Positions 46,030 to 54,517 of a stretch of 64,000 bases of DNA are shown piece by piece. Source of the stretch: Streptomyces uncialis. Its GTDB lineage: Bacteria > Actinomycetota > Actinomycetes > Streptomycetales > Streptomycetaceae. Made by a program: the position numbers and the translations under genes. The notes under the pieces are model-generated. The model was not told the origin of the DNA and did not search any database. It worked only from the letters and a program-made list of their open reading frames with translations. Location: assembly GCF_001905345.1 (NCBI RefSeq), contig NZ_LFBV01000001.1, positions 1,809,321 through 1,873,320 of the forward strand, in the 5' to 3' direction. How positions within the stretch are numbered: the stretch's first letter is position 1; the number at the start of each line of letters is the position of its first letter.

Positions 46030-46685
46030 CTGCGCCCAGCACATCGCCCGGTGTCAGTACATCCGCCCAGGCACGTTCCGGTGCCACCGGTGGATACGGA
46101 CTGAGCCGTGAGGCACGCAACCTGCACTGGCTGCTGACGAATCTGGTCGAGGAGGTACCCGGACTCCTGTCCGTCGCGGTCGTCTCGTCGGACGGGCTGC
46201 TGCTGCTCTCCTCGGACCCCGGCAGAACCGGCCCCGGCGGAAGCGAACCCGGCGCGACCGGCGCCGACGCGTCCGGCACGGCCGGTCGGCCCGCCGGGCC
46301 CAAGGGCTCGTCGGCGGACCTCGCGACCATCGTCTCCGGTCTCGGCAGTCTCACCCTCGGCGCCGCCAAGCTGATGGACGGCGGCGGGGTGAAGCAGACC
46401 ATGGTGGCCATGGAGGACGGCAGCCTCTTCGTGATGTCCATCAGTGACGGCTCGCTCCTGGGGGTGCACGCCACCCCGGACTGCGACATGAGCGTCATCG
46501 CCTACCACATGGCCCTGTTCGTGGGACGCGCCGGACATGTCCTGACCCCCGAACTGCGCAGCGAGCTGCGCCAGTCGCTGGAGTCCCGGGGCGCCGCCGA
46601 CCCGCCGGCCCCCGGTGAGTACGCCGAGGTGCCCCGGCCGCGTGAGCCCCGGACGCCGCTCCGTACCCCCGGGAGCGCCCAGTGA
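46026..46685 (+). CDS. cvnB: Conservon roadblock/LC7 protein CvnB
   Basis: 219 residues from a TTG that overlaps the cvnA stop (TTGA), with GAGGAGGG upstream. Roadblock/LC7 fold: LHWLLTNLVEEVPGLLSVAVVSSDGLLLLSS, then GSLTLGAAKLMDGGGVKQTMVAMEDGSLFVMS and HMALFVGRAGHVLTPELRSEL. Compared with the usual conservon B protein there is an extra Gly/Pro/Ala insert (about residues 63-97) between the two strands, and a Pro-rich C-terminal tail. It is thought to work with the CvnD GTPase as in MglA/MglB pairs. Confidence 0.92.
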   Translation: MTAPSTSPGVSTSAQARSGATGGYGLSREARNLHWLLTNLVEEVPGLLSVAVVSSDGLLLLSSDPGRTGPGGSEPGATGADASGTAGRPAGPKGSSADLATIVSGLGSLTLGAAKLMDGGGVKQTMVAMEDGSLFVMSISDGSLLGVHATPDCDMSVIAYHMALFVGRAGHVLTPELRSELRQSLESRGAADPPAPGEYAEVPRPREPRTPLRTPGSAQ

Positions 46686-47146
46686 CCGCGTCCGGTCCCT
46701 CGCGTACGGGCGACGCCGCCGCGAACGGTGACGACGCCGGCCTCGCCGCGCCGTCCACCAGGCTCCCGGTGCGCGGCTCCGACAGGAAGCCGGCCCGGGT
46801 CCGTCCGTACTCGCTGACGGGGGGACGGACCCGCTTCGGGCACGTCCTGCTCGTGGAGACGTTCGTCGCGGCCATCGAGGCCCCCGACGAGCGCCTCGAA
46901 CTCGCCAACGGCTCGCTGGCGACCCGGGTCATGCCCGAGATGCGGGCCATCGTGGAACTGTGCCGCCGGATGCGGACGGTGGCCGAGATCGCCGCGCTGC
47001 TGAAGATGCCGCTCGGCGTGGTCAGGGTCCTGCTCAGTGACCTGGCCGACCAGGGCAAGATCCGTGTATACGGAACGGGTCACGGAACGGGCCAGCCGGA
47101 CCGCGCGCTGCTGGAAAGGGTGCTGAGTGGACTCCGTCGTCTCTGA
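46682..47146 (+). CDS. cvnC: Conservon DUF742 protein CvnC
   Basis: 154 residues from GTG overlapping the cvnB stop. DUF742 features: VRPYSLTGGRTRFGHVLLVETFV and a C-terminal helix-turn-helix-like part (RMRTVAEIAALLKMPLGVVRVLLSDLADQGKI). Function in the conservon complex is unknown; the C-terminal part resembles a DNA-binding winged helix. The end overlaps the cvnD start by 20 bp. Confidence 0.92.
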   Translation: MTASGPSRTGDAAANGDDAGLAAPSTRLPVRGSDRKPARVRPYSLTGGRTRFGHVLLVETFVAAIEAPDERLELANGSLATRVMPEMRAIVELCRRMRTVAEIAALLKMPLGVVRVLLSDLADQGKIRVYGTGHGTGQPDRALLERVLSGLRRL

Positions 47147-47756
47147 ACCACTGCCGTCCGCCGACACCGACGGCGAACCCCTCAAGGCGTGGCAGCGGGA
47201 CCGCACCCGCGCCCCGGTCGCCACGAAGATCGTCGTCGCGGGCGGCTTCGGCGTCGGCAAGACCACCCTCGTCAAGGCCGTCTCGGAGATCGAACCGCTC
47301 CAGACCGAGGCCCTGATGACGGAGGCCAGCGTCGGGACGGACGACCTCTCCGCGACCCCGGAGAAGACCACCACCACGGTCGCCATGGACTACGGCCGCA
47401 TCACCCTGGACGACGACCTCGTCCTGTACCTGTTCGGCACCCCGGGGCAGCAGCGGTTCTGGTTCATGTGGGACGACCTGGTGCGCGGCGCGATCGGCGC
47501 GGTCGTCCTCGCGGACACCCGGCGGCTCGACGAATGCTTCCCCGCGCTCGACTACTTCGAGAGCTGCGGTCTGCCGTACATCGTCGCCGTCAACCACTTC
47601 GACGGCAGCGAGCGGTTCGACGAGGTGGACGTGCGTGACGCCCTGACCGTGCCGCCGCACGTGCCGATCCTCATCATGGACGCGCGGCACCGGATATCGG
47701 TGGTCGAGACCCTGCTCGCCGTGGTGCGCCAAGCCCTGGAGTCCAGCCCCGCGTAA
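47127..47756 (+). CDS. cvnD: Conservon small GTPase CvnD
   Basis: 209 residues, Ras-like/MglA-like. P-loop GGFGVGKTT, switch region TTTVAMDYGRI, the DxxGQ equivalent LYLFGTPGQQRFW, and the NKxD-like VNHFDG. GTG 47127 lies inside the cvnC reading frame, so the genes are tightly coupled. It is the output element of the conservon and a likely partner of CvnB. Confidence 0.94.
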   Translation: MDSVVSEPLPSADTDGEPLKAWQRDRTRAPVATKIVVAGGFGVGKTTLVKAVSEIEPLQTEALMTEASVGTDDLSATPEKTTTTVAMDYGRITLDDDLVLYLFGTPGQQRFWFMWDDLVRGAIGAVVLADTRRLDECFPALDYFESCGLPYIVAVNHFDGSERFDEVDVRDALTVPPHVPILIMDARHRISVVETLLAVVRQALESSPA

Positions 47757-47834
47757 TCGCGGGACACGGCCCGGGAGATCCCCAGCTGTTCCCGTCGTTC
47801 ACTGGCTCACGTGGTTCAACAGGAGAACATCCGT

Positions 47835-49091
47835 ATGCGGACAATACTCATAGTCGGTGCCGGTCAGTCCGGTCTCCAGCTCGCCCTCGGCCTCCAGTCC
47901 CAGGGTTACGAGGTCACCCTGATGTCCAACCGCACCGCGGACGAGATCCGGTCCGGCCGGGTCATGTCCACGCAGTGCATGTTCCACACCGCGCTCCAGC
48001 ACGAGCGCGATCTCCAGGTCAACTTCTGGGAGTCCCAGGCCCCGAAGATCAAGGGCCTCGGGGTCTCCGTCGCGGGACCCGCCCCCGAGGACGACCCGGG
48101 CGGCGCCAGACCGCGGGTCATCGACTGGGTCGGACAGCTCGACGGACACGCGCAGTCCGTCGACCAGCGGATCAAGATGGCCGGCTGGATGGAGACCTTC
48201 GCGCAGCGCGGCGGCCGCGTCGTCATCCACGGCGCCGCCGTCTCCGACCTCGACTACTTCTCCCGTGCCTACGACCTCGTACTCGTGTCAGCGGGCAAGG
48301 GCGAACTCGTCTCGATGTTCGGCCGGGACGCCTCCCGCTCCCCGTACAGCGAGCCCCAGCGCGCGCTCGCCGTCGCCTACGTCCACGGTCTCGGGGTCCG
48401 CCCCGAGCACCCCGACTACGACGCGGTCCGCTGCAACCTGGTGCCCGGGGTCGGCGAACTGTTCGTGATGCCGACGCTGACGCTGTCCGGCCGCGCCGAC
48501 ATCCTGTTCTGGGAGGGCATACCCGGCGGACCCCTCGACGCCTTCAAGGGCGTCAAGGACCCCTCGGAGCATCTCGCGCTCACCCTGGACCTGATGAAGC
48601 GGTTCACGCCCTGGGAGTACGAGCGCGCCACCAAGGCCGAGCTGACCGACGCCAACGGCACGCTGTCCGGGCGCTACGCCCCGACCGTCCGCAACCCGGT
48701 CGGGCGGCTGCCCGGCGGGGGCGTGGTGCTGGGTGTCGCGGATGTCGTCGTCGCCAACGACCCGATCACCGGGCAGGGCTCCAACTCGGCGTCCAAGTGC
48801 GCGGCGTCGTACCTGGAGTCGATCGTGGCCCACGGTGACGGCGAGTTCGACGAGACGTGGATGACCGCCACGTTCGAGCGCTACTGGCAGACGGCGCAGC
48901 ACGTCACCAAGTGGACCAACGCGATGCTCGGCGCGCCGCCGGAGCACGTGCTGAACCTGATCGGCGCGGCGGGCGCGCTCCAGCCGGTCGCGGACCGGTT
49001 CGCCAACGGGTTCAACGACCCGTCGGACTTCGAGAACTTCTTCTTCGAGCCCGAGAAGGCCGAGGCGTACCTGGCTTCCCTGTCGGGCTGA
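47835..49091 (+). CDS. StyA-type flavin monooxygenase (styrene/indole monooxygenase family)
   Basis: 418 residues. FAD-binding loop IVGAGQSGLQLALGL at the N-terminus, the characteristic RSGRVMSTQCMFHTALQHERDL stretch, and NDPITGQGSNSASKCAASYL near the C-terminal flavin contact. Two-component enzymes of this family use reduced FAD supplied by a separate reductase, which is not encoded here. AGGAG precedes the ATG at 47835. It follows cvnD by 78 bp; conservons often end in oxidative enzymes, so it may belong to the unit, but a separate promoter is possible. Confidence 0.9.
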   Translation: MRTILIVGAGQSGLQLALGLQSQGYEVTLMSNRTADEIRSGRVMSTQCMFHTALQHERDLQVNFWESQAPKIKGLGVSVAGPAPEDDPGGARPRVIDWVGQLDGHAQSVDQRIKMAGWMETFAQRGGRVVIHGAAVSDLDYFSRAYDLVLVSAGKGELVSMFGRDASRSPYSEPQRALAVAYVHGLGVRPEHPDYDAVRCNLVPGVGELFVMPTLTLSGRADILFWEGIPGGPLDAFKGVKDPSEHLALTLDLMKRFTPWEYERATKAELTDANGTLSGRYAPTVRNPVGRLPGGGVVLGVADVVVANDPITGQGSNSASKCAASYLESIVAHGDGEFDETWMTATFERYWQTAQHVTKWTNAMLGAPPEHVLNLIGAAGALQPVADRFANGFNDPSDFENFFFEPEKAEAYLASLSG

Positions 49092-49123
49092 TCGGGTCCC
49101 TGAGGCAGCCTGCTTCCGCCGGT

Positions 49124-49157
49124 CCGTGCGGCCGTCCCGTCCGGGGCGGCCGCACGG
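49124..49157. terminator. Bidirectional terminator between StyA and NlpC/P60 genes
   Basis: An 11-bp perfect stem CCGTGCGGCCG / CGGCCGCACGG with an inner CCC/GGG extension, in the gap between convergent genes. Confidence 0.85.
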
Positions 49158-49196
49158 GGCGTTCAGGGGGCCGTCCACCCGGTGCTCGCCGGGTGC

Positions 49197-50438
49197 TCAC
49201 GGGGCCGTCGTGGAGTCGTAGCCCGCGTCGGAACCCGCGTCCGCCCCGGACGGCAGCTCCGGTGGGCGGTAGCCCGTCATCGCGGGCTCGTCCGGGTCCG
49301 GCCGCACCGCGCCGAGCACGGGGTTCGCCGCGACGGGTGACACCTTGACCTTCGCGCCGGGGCGCGGGGCCTGCACGACCCGGCCGCCCCCGAGGTAGAG
49401 CGCCACATGCGTCGCGCCCGGGAAGTACACGACCAGGTCCCCGGGGCGCAGCGCGCCCAGCGGTACCCGGCGCAGCTCGTTCCACTGCTCCTGGCTGGTC
49501 CGGGGGATACCGGCACCGGCCGCCGCCCACGCTTTCGACGTCAGCCCCGAGCAGTCGAACGCGGTGGGGCCCACCGCTCCCCACTCGTACGGTTTGCCGA
49601 TCTGCCCGACGGCGTAGCGCAGCGCGGCCTCACCGGTCGCGGAGGGCGCGGCCGACCTCGCCTGCGGTCCGGCGAGCGCCCCGGACTCCACGAACTCCCG
49701 TGGGGTGCCGGCCTCGGCCCCCGCGGACTCCAGCTGCCCCAGCCGGCCGAGCTGCTCGGGGGTGAGGGAGGCGAGCAGTCGCTCGACCTCGTCGAGCTTC
49801 CCGGTGACGGCGTCCCGCTCCTCGCGGTGGCGTGCCGCGAGGGTCTGCTGTTCGTCCAGTGCCGCGCGGGCCGCGCTCGCGAGACCGTCCGCGGTCCGTT
49901 CGGACCCGGTGAGCCGGTCCACCGCCGCGGCCCGGTGCTGGGACACCCGCGCCAGGATGTACCTCTCGTCGAGGAGCTGGCGGGGGCTGCGGGCCGTCAG
50001 CAGCCGCAGGTACGGGGAGAGGCTGTCGGCGCCGCGGTACTGCTGGCGGGCGAGGCGGGCCGCGGCTCCCCGGCTGGTGTGCAGGGCGCCGCGGGCGTCG
50101 GCGAGACGGCGCTGGAGGGTGCCGACGCGGTCGCGGCGGCGGCTCAGTTCCTCGTCGGTGGCGCGGTAGCGCGCGGTGGCCGAGCCCGCCTCCCGGTACA
50201 GCCGCTGAAGGTCCGTCAGGAGGGCGCTGACGGAGCGGTCCGGTGCGGGGGCGGCGGGGGCGGCTGGGGCCGCGGGTACGGGGGGTGTGCCGGGTGCGCC
50301 TGGTGTGCCGGGTGCGCTCGGCGCGGCGGACGCGGTGCCGGTGCCTGGGGTGCCCGGGGCTCCGGGGGCGAGGAGTCCGGCCGCCAGCAGGGTGGCCAGG
50401 GTCGCCGTGCGCGCCTTGTGTGTCCGTGTTCCTGACAT
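49197..50438 (-). CDS. Secreted NlpC/P60 peptidoglycan hydrolase with coiled-coil N-domain
   Basis: 413 residues. Signal peptide (cut near ASA at about 38), a Gly/Pro/Ala-rich linker, a long coiled coil (about 68-235, TARYRATDEELSRRRDRVGTLQRRL), then NlpC/P60 with the catalytic Cys in AFDCSGLTSKAW, the His in ATHVALYLGGG and PRTSQEQWNEL between. The layout resembles RipA-like and CwlK-type peptidases that cut the D-Glu-mDAP bond of the stem peptide. GGAGG lies 8 bases before the ATG at 50438. The C-terminal tail is low complexity. Confidence 0.92.
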   Translation of the reverse strand: MSGTRTHKARTATLATLLAAGLLAPGAPGTPGTGTASAAPSAPGTPGAPGTPPVPAAPAAPAAPAPDRSVSALLTDLQRLYREAGSATARYRATDEELSRRRDRVGTLQRRLADARGALHTSRGAAARLARQQYRGADSLSPYLRLLTARSPRQLLDERYILARVSQHRAAAVDRLTGSERTADGLASAARAALDEQQTLAARHREERDAVTGKLDEVERLLASLTPEQLGRLGQLESAGAEAGTPREFVESGALAGPQARSAAPSATGEAALRYAVGQIGKPYEWGAVGPTAFDCSGLTSKAWAAAGAGIPRTSQEQWNELRRVPLGALRPGDLVVYFPGATHVALYLGGGRVVQAPRPGAKVKVSPVAANPVLGAVRPDPDEPAMTGYRPPELPSGADAGSDAGYDSTTAP

Positions 50439-50541
50439 GTCGTCACCTCCGCGCAGGGGGCGGCCGGTGCGCCCCGCAGGGCGAGCATCAGCGGGGGTAC
50501 GGGATCGCGCGCGGGGGGCTGGGCGGTTCGGAGCAACGGGG

Positions 50542-50829
50542 TCACCCGGGCGGGCGGCCGGGGGTGGCGCGTCTGCTCCACGGCCACTTGGGACCGCCGG
50601 GGTCGCCGTCCGGGTCGTACTCGTAGCGCCACCCCCTGTGCAGGGGGAGGCGGCGTCCGGCCACGACGGAGACCCGGCGGTAGATGTGGACGGTCGGCGG
50701 GGTGTCCTCCGTCGGGGCCGGGACGGGGACGCGGTAGATCTTCGGGGGGTGGCCGGTGGGTCCCACGAGGACCGGGAGGACCCGGCCGTCCAGGGGTCCG
50801 CCGACGAAGGGGGTGTTCTCGCTGCGCAC
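50542..50829 (-). CDS. Small conserved hypothetical protein
   Basis: 95 residues from GTG 50829 (no ribosome site, so possibly leaderless). Starts RSENTPFVGGPLDGRVLPVL, continues PKIYRVPVPAPTED and ends in a GWRYEYDPDG box with a basic tail. I recall similar short Streptomyces proteins but know no function. The frame continues upstream only through repeat cluster G, which is ignored. Confidence 0.65.
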   Translation of the reverse strand: MRSENTPFVGGPLDGRVLPVLVGPTGHPPKIYRVPVPAPTEDTPPTVHIYRRVSVVAGRRLPLHRGWRYEYDPDGDPGGPKWPWSRRATPGRPPG

Positions 50830-50899
50830 GGGGGTAGTGTCCCACTTGTTCTGGCGGGGGCGCCTTGACCGGTTCTCCGGTGCGGGTCGTCCGGCCTCG

Positions 50900-51215
50900 G
50901 CCCCGGGTTTCTTGTGCTGGGCGTATTTTGTTTCCTGTGCCGTCGCTCGGTGGTTTCGCGCAGTTCCCCGCGCCCCTGTGGGGGCGCTGCCTGTCTGGTG
51001 TTGTCGGCCGGGTGTGGGCCTGCCCTCGTCTTTTGCGCAGTTCCCCGCGCCCCTTTGGGGCGCGTCCGGCTTGTTCTTCGGGTCGGGGCCGGTCGGGATT
51101 CTCCGTCCTCGCTCCAACGCGCTCGGTACGGACGTTCAGTGGCTGTATTGGTGGCGTCGGAGTCTGCGGGCAGAGATTCCCGCCCACCCCCTTCCGTAGC
51201 CGGGCGACTGCGGGA
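50900..51215. repeat. Mosaic repeat cluster G
   Basis: Reverse copies at 50958-50976 and 51035-51053 (77 bp apart) and a truncated core at 51057-51199. No forward copy follows; the cluster is cut off by the 3' end of the MerR-methyltransferase gene. Confidence 0.82.
51057..51199 (+). repeat. Core element of the mosaic repeat, copy 4
   Basis: About 143 bp; its middle (51130-51150) differs from the other copies. The C-rich end reads CCACCCCCTTCCG, losing the fourth G run. Confidence 0.75.
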
Positions 51216-51221
51216 GGTGGC

Positions 51222-52340
51222 TCACTCGGCCACCAGGAGGCGCAGGCCCAGTTCCGCTGTGTCCAGGGCGAGGAGTTCGCGGTTGCGTTCGGTCCAGCGG
51301 CCGGAGGAGAGGTCGTCGCGGAGGCGGTGCACCGCCCGCTGTTCGGCCCGCGGTCCTACCCGGGTCCACACCGAGACCGCGCGGCGGACATGCTCCTCCA
51401 GGTAGGCCTCGGGTCGGCGCCAATAGGCCTCCAGGAAGCCGTCGGCGCAGTCCCACGGGATGAGTACCGGTTCCCTACGGGCTCCGATCGCGTCGGCCAG
51501 ACGGTCCACGGAGGGGCGGCCGGCGACGAGGCCGGTGATCTCGGGCAGGTAGTCACGGGTGAGCCAGAACCGCTGACGCCAGCCGCTGTCACTGCTGTCG
51601 TGGGTGAACACCACGACGCGGCGGGCCACGCGCCGCATCTCGCGCAGCCCCGCGATCGGGTCCCGCCAGTGGTGCACGGTGCTGAAGGCCATCGCGGCGT
51701 CGAAGGACCCGTCCTCGAAGGGCAGTTTTTCCGCGGCGGCGGCCACGCACGGCGCGGCGTCCGGGGGGCGCTGCGCCCGCATGACCGCTGAGGGTTCCAC
51801 CGCCGTGACGTCACGGTCCGGGGGCTCGTAGGAGCCGGTACCGGCTCCTACGTTCAGTACGGTCCTGGCGTCCCCGAGCGCGTCCCAGACCCGCGCGGCG
51901 ATCCGGGGCTCGGTGCCCCGTGTCGCCGGATAGGCGGAGCCGATCGTCTCGTACAGCTGTGCGCCGAACATCTTCAGCTGTTCCTCCGGTGTCGTTCGTT
52001 TCCCCATGGCCCGTGTCTCCAGTTCCTTGTCGATGGCGGTCACCATGGCGGCGGCGCGGTCGCGCTGTTCCAGGAGCAGTCCGCGTAGTCGGTGCAGGTG
52101 GGCGACCGCGTCGGTGGCGGGGTCGTCGACCAGCTCCGCGATCTCACGCAGTCCGAAGCCCAGCCGCCGGTAGGCGAGCACCTCCCGAAGCCGCTCCACG
52201 TCACCCGCCGCGTAGGCCCGGTACCCGGCCGGGGTCCGCGCGGACGGCTGTACGAGGCCGATCCGGTCGTAGTGATGCAGGGTGCGGACGGTCACCCCGG
52301 CGAGCCCGGCCACACGTCCCACACTCAGATGCTCTTCCAC
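51222..52340 (-). CDS. MerR-type regulator fused to a SAM methyltransferase
   Basis: 372 residues in one continuous frame. Residues about 1-75 are a MerR winged helix (SVGRVAGLAGVTVRTLHHYDRIGL, RLREVLAYRRLGFGLREIAEL) with the following dimerisation helix (LHRLRGLLLEQRDRAAAMVTAI). From about residue 150 a class I methyltransferase follows: VLNVGAGTGSYEPPDRDVTAVEPS as motif I/II, PFEDGSFDAAMAFSTVHHWRDP. The fusion could sense a methylatable small molecule and methylate it, or the MTase domain may act as ligand pocket. GTG 52340 starts the MerR alignment. Nearest genes give no clue to the substrate. Confidence 0.85.
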   Translation of the reverse strand: MEEHLSVGRVAGLAGVTVRTLHHYDRIGLVQPSARTPAGYRAYAAGDVERLREVLAYRRLGFGLREIAELVDDPATDAVAHLHRLRGLLLEQRDRAAAMVTAIDKELETRAMGKRTTPEEQLKMFGAQLYETIGSAYPATRGTEPRIAARVWDALGDARTVLNVGAGTGSYEPPDRDVTAVEPSAVMRAQRPPDAAPCVAAAAEKLPFEDGSFDAAMAFSTVHHWRDPIAGLREMRRVARRVVVFTHDSSDSGWRQRFWLTRDYLPEITGLVAGRPSVDRLADAIGARREPVLIPWDCADGFLEAYWRRPEAYLEEHVRRAVSVWTRVGPRAEQRAVHRLRDDLSSGRWTERNRELLALDTAELGLRLLVAE

Positions 52341-52374
52341 ACCCCGGACCCTCACCCCTGACCCCACGTAAGGG

Positions 52375-52830
52375 TCAACCCCGCTACCCGTCCAGGAACA
52401 AGTACGCCCAGCCCGGAGTACCCAGGGGCGCGGGGAACTGCGCACCCACGGGGAACCGGTACAGGCGCAATTGCGGCGAGGTGTGGAACCCCGGGTCGCG
52501 AGCGAAGGCGACCCGCACCCGAACGGAAACAGCGGGAGGAGCGCCCCAAAGGGGCGCGGGGAACTGCGCGAACCCGACGAGCGACGGCACAGGAACGAAG
52601 TACGCCCGGCACAGGAAACCCCGGGGCGCGAGCGAAGGCGACCCGCGGGGAACTGCGCACCCCACGAGCGACGGCACAGGAACGAAGTACGCCCGGTACA
52701 GGAAACCCCGGGGCGCGAGCGAAGGCGACCCGCGGGGAACTGCGCGAAACCACCGTGCGACGGCACAGGAACGGAGTGCGCCCGGCACAGGAAACTCCGG
52801 GGCGCGAGCGAAGGCGAACCCCTGGGGCGG
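52375..52830. repeat. Mosaic repeat cluster H (forward copies only)
   Basis: Forward copies at 52425-52443 and 52551-52569, plus two shortened ones (GCGACCCGCGGGGAACTGCG near 52640 and 52725). The cassettes contain GGCACAGGAACGAAGTACGC repeated four times. It lies between two divergent genes, so it may overlap their promoters. Confidence 0.82.
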
Positions 52831-52872
52831 AAGCGAAGGCGCGACGGGACGATCACCTGGCAACATGACGCC

Positions 52873-53793
52873 ATGAACGAAGCCCTCGCCCCCGCGGACC
52901 GCCGCGCCGCCGCACGTGACAGCCTCGAAGCGCTAGCCCTCGGGGACGCGTTCGGTGAGCGCTGGTTCCCGCTGTTCCGGGAGCGCCGGCAGGCCTACGA
53001 GGAGGTCCGGGCCCGCCGTATGCCGCGGGAGAAGGACTGGCGCTGGACCGACGACACCGCGATGGCGCTCGGGGTGCTGAGGGTCCTGGAGGAGCACGGG
53101 GAGGTCGACCCGACGGCCCTCGCCGGGGCCTTCGGCCAGGGATACGCGGCCGACCCGGGACGCGGCTACGGAGCCGGGATGCACGAACTCCTCCCGCACT
53201 ACGCGGAGCACCCCGAGCGCTGGCCGGAGCTCGCCCCCGCCCTGTTCGGCGGCGAAGGCAGCCTCGGGAACGGCGCGGCGATGAGGGTCGCCCCGCTCGG
53301 CGCGTGGTTCTGCGACGACCTCGAACGCGCGGTCGCGCAGGCCGAGGTCTCCGCCCGGGTCACCCACGCGCATCCGCAGGCCGTCGCGGGGGCCGTCGCC
53401 GTCGCGGTCGCCGCCGCGCTGGCCGCCCGCGCCCGGCTCACCATCGCCGCCGTCGCGGAGGCCACCCCGCCCGGCGCGGTACGGGACGGACTGCTGAGAG
53501 CGGACGACCTCCCCTTCTCCACCGAGCCCGGGCGGGCCGCCGACGCCCTGGGCAGCGGCGGGCGGATCCGCGCCGACGACACCGTCCCGTTCGCCGTCTG
53601 GACCGCCGCGCGCCACACCGACGACCTGGTCTCCGCGCTGTGGGCCACCGCCGAGGGCTTCGGCGACGTGGACACCACCTGTGCCATCACCGCGGGCATC
53701 GTCGGCGCACGTACCGGCACGGCCAGCGTCTCGGAGGCGTGGCTGAAGCGCCGCGAGTCCCTGCCGGGCTGGGTGACGGCGGACGCGGGGTGA
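52873..53793 (+). CDS. ADP-ribosylglycohydrolase-family protein
   Basis: 306 residues. LGDAFGERW at the start, the metal-binding WTDDTAMALG, and the distal DVDTTCAITAGIVGA, which corresponds to the canonical GDTDT motif with one substitution. These three Asp-rich sites bind the two metals that hydrolyse ADP-ribose from proteins (DraG/ARH fold) or act on related nucleosides. The start has a weak ribosome site. The gene follows repeat cluster H and precedes a Uma2 gene. Confidence 0.85.
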   Translation: MNEALAPADRRAAARDSLEALALGDAFGERWFPLFRERRQAYEEVRARRMPREKDWRWTDDTAMALGVLRVLEEHGEVDPTALAGAFGQGYAADPGRGYGAGMHELLPHYAEHPERWPELAPALFGGEGSLGNGAAMRVAPLGAWFCDDLERAVAQAEVSARVTHAHPQAVAGAVAVAVAAALAARARLTIAAVAEATPPGAVRDGLLRADDLPFSTEPGRAADALGSGGRIRADDTVPFAVWTAARHTDDLVSALWATAEGFGDVDTTCAITAGIVGARTGTASVSEAWLKRRESLPGWVTADAG

Positions 53794-53890
53794 GCCCACC
53801 GGTGTGTTCGTCACCCGATCGGATGATCAGTGACCGTTCGTCCTGGGTGCCCTGGCCGTATCAGGCACGATCCGGCCCATGGGAGCGATC

Positions 53891-54499
53891 ATGAACGCTG
53901 AACGCGACTACGGGCTGGACGAGCACTACGAGTGGGCCCGCCCGCCGGTGGGCGGCTGGGTGGCGGACGACCTCGACAAGCTTCCGAATCTACCTCCGCA
54001 CACGGAGCTGATCGACGGGAGCCTCGTCCTCGTGAGTCCGCGGACCCGATTCCACGCGCGGACCGTACGTCTGTTGGAGAACGAGCTGATCGCGCAGGCG
54101 CCGCCGCACCTGGAAGCGATCCGCGGGATGACGACGAAGCTCGACCGGAAGAACCGGCCCGAGCCCGATGTCCTCGTGGTGCCGGTCGACGCGGACACCG
54201 GTTCGGGGCAGACCTGGTTCGAGCCCGAGGACGTGCTCATCGCTGTCGAGGTGGTGGACGACGATTCGGTCGCCCGCGACCGCGACATCAAGCCGCCCAA
54301 GTACGCGCGGGCTGGCATTCCGCACTACTGGCGCGTCGAGGCGAACGACGGCCTGCCCGTCGTCTACGTCTACGAACTGGACCCGGCGAGCCGTAGCTAC
54401 GCCCTGACCGGGATTCACCACGCCAGGCTGAAACTCGTCACGCCGTTCGCCATCGACATCGACCTCACCGCGATCCACCCCCGCCGCCCCAGCCCCTGA
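53891..54499 (+). CDS. Uma2-family (DUF820) putative restriction-like endonuclease
   Basis: 202 residues. PD-(D/E)xK-type core: PEPDVLVVPVD, the strand LIAVEVVDDDS, and KYARAGIPHYWRVEAN, in the order Asp, Glu, Lys, which matches Uma2/DUF820. GGGAG lies 5 bases before the ATG at 53891; ATG 53879 is an alternative. Uma2 proteins are numerous in Streptomyces and their biological role is unclear. Convergent with the PBP gene, 18 bp away. Confidence 0.87.
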   Translation: MNAERDYGLDEHYEWARPPVGGWVADDLDKLPNLPPHTELIDGSLVLVSPRTRFHARTVRLLENELIAQAPPHLEAIRGMTTKLDRKNRPEPDVLVVPVDADTGSGQTWFEPEDVLIAVEVVDDDSVARDRDIKPPKYARAGIPHYWRVEANDGLPVVYVYELDPASRSYALTGIHHARLKLVTPFAIDIDLTAIHPRRPSP

Positions 54500-54517
54500 C
54501 CCCGCGGCCCCGCGATT

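Noticed and set aside
53810..53834. Palindrome-like GTCAC/GTGAC with inner GATC repeats after the ADP-ribosylglycohydrolase gene
   Set aside because: The arms are imperfect and short; it could be a weak terminator or operator, but the evidence is too thin to list.
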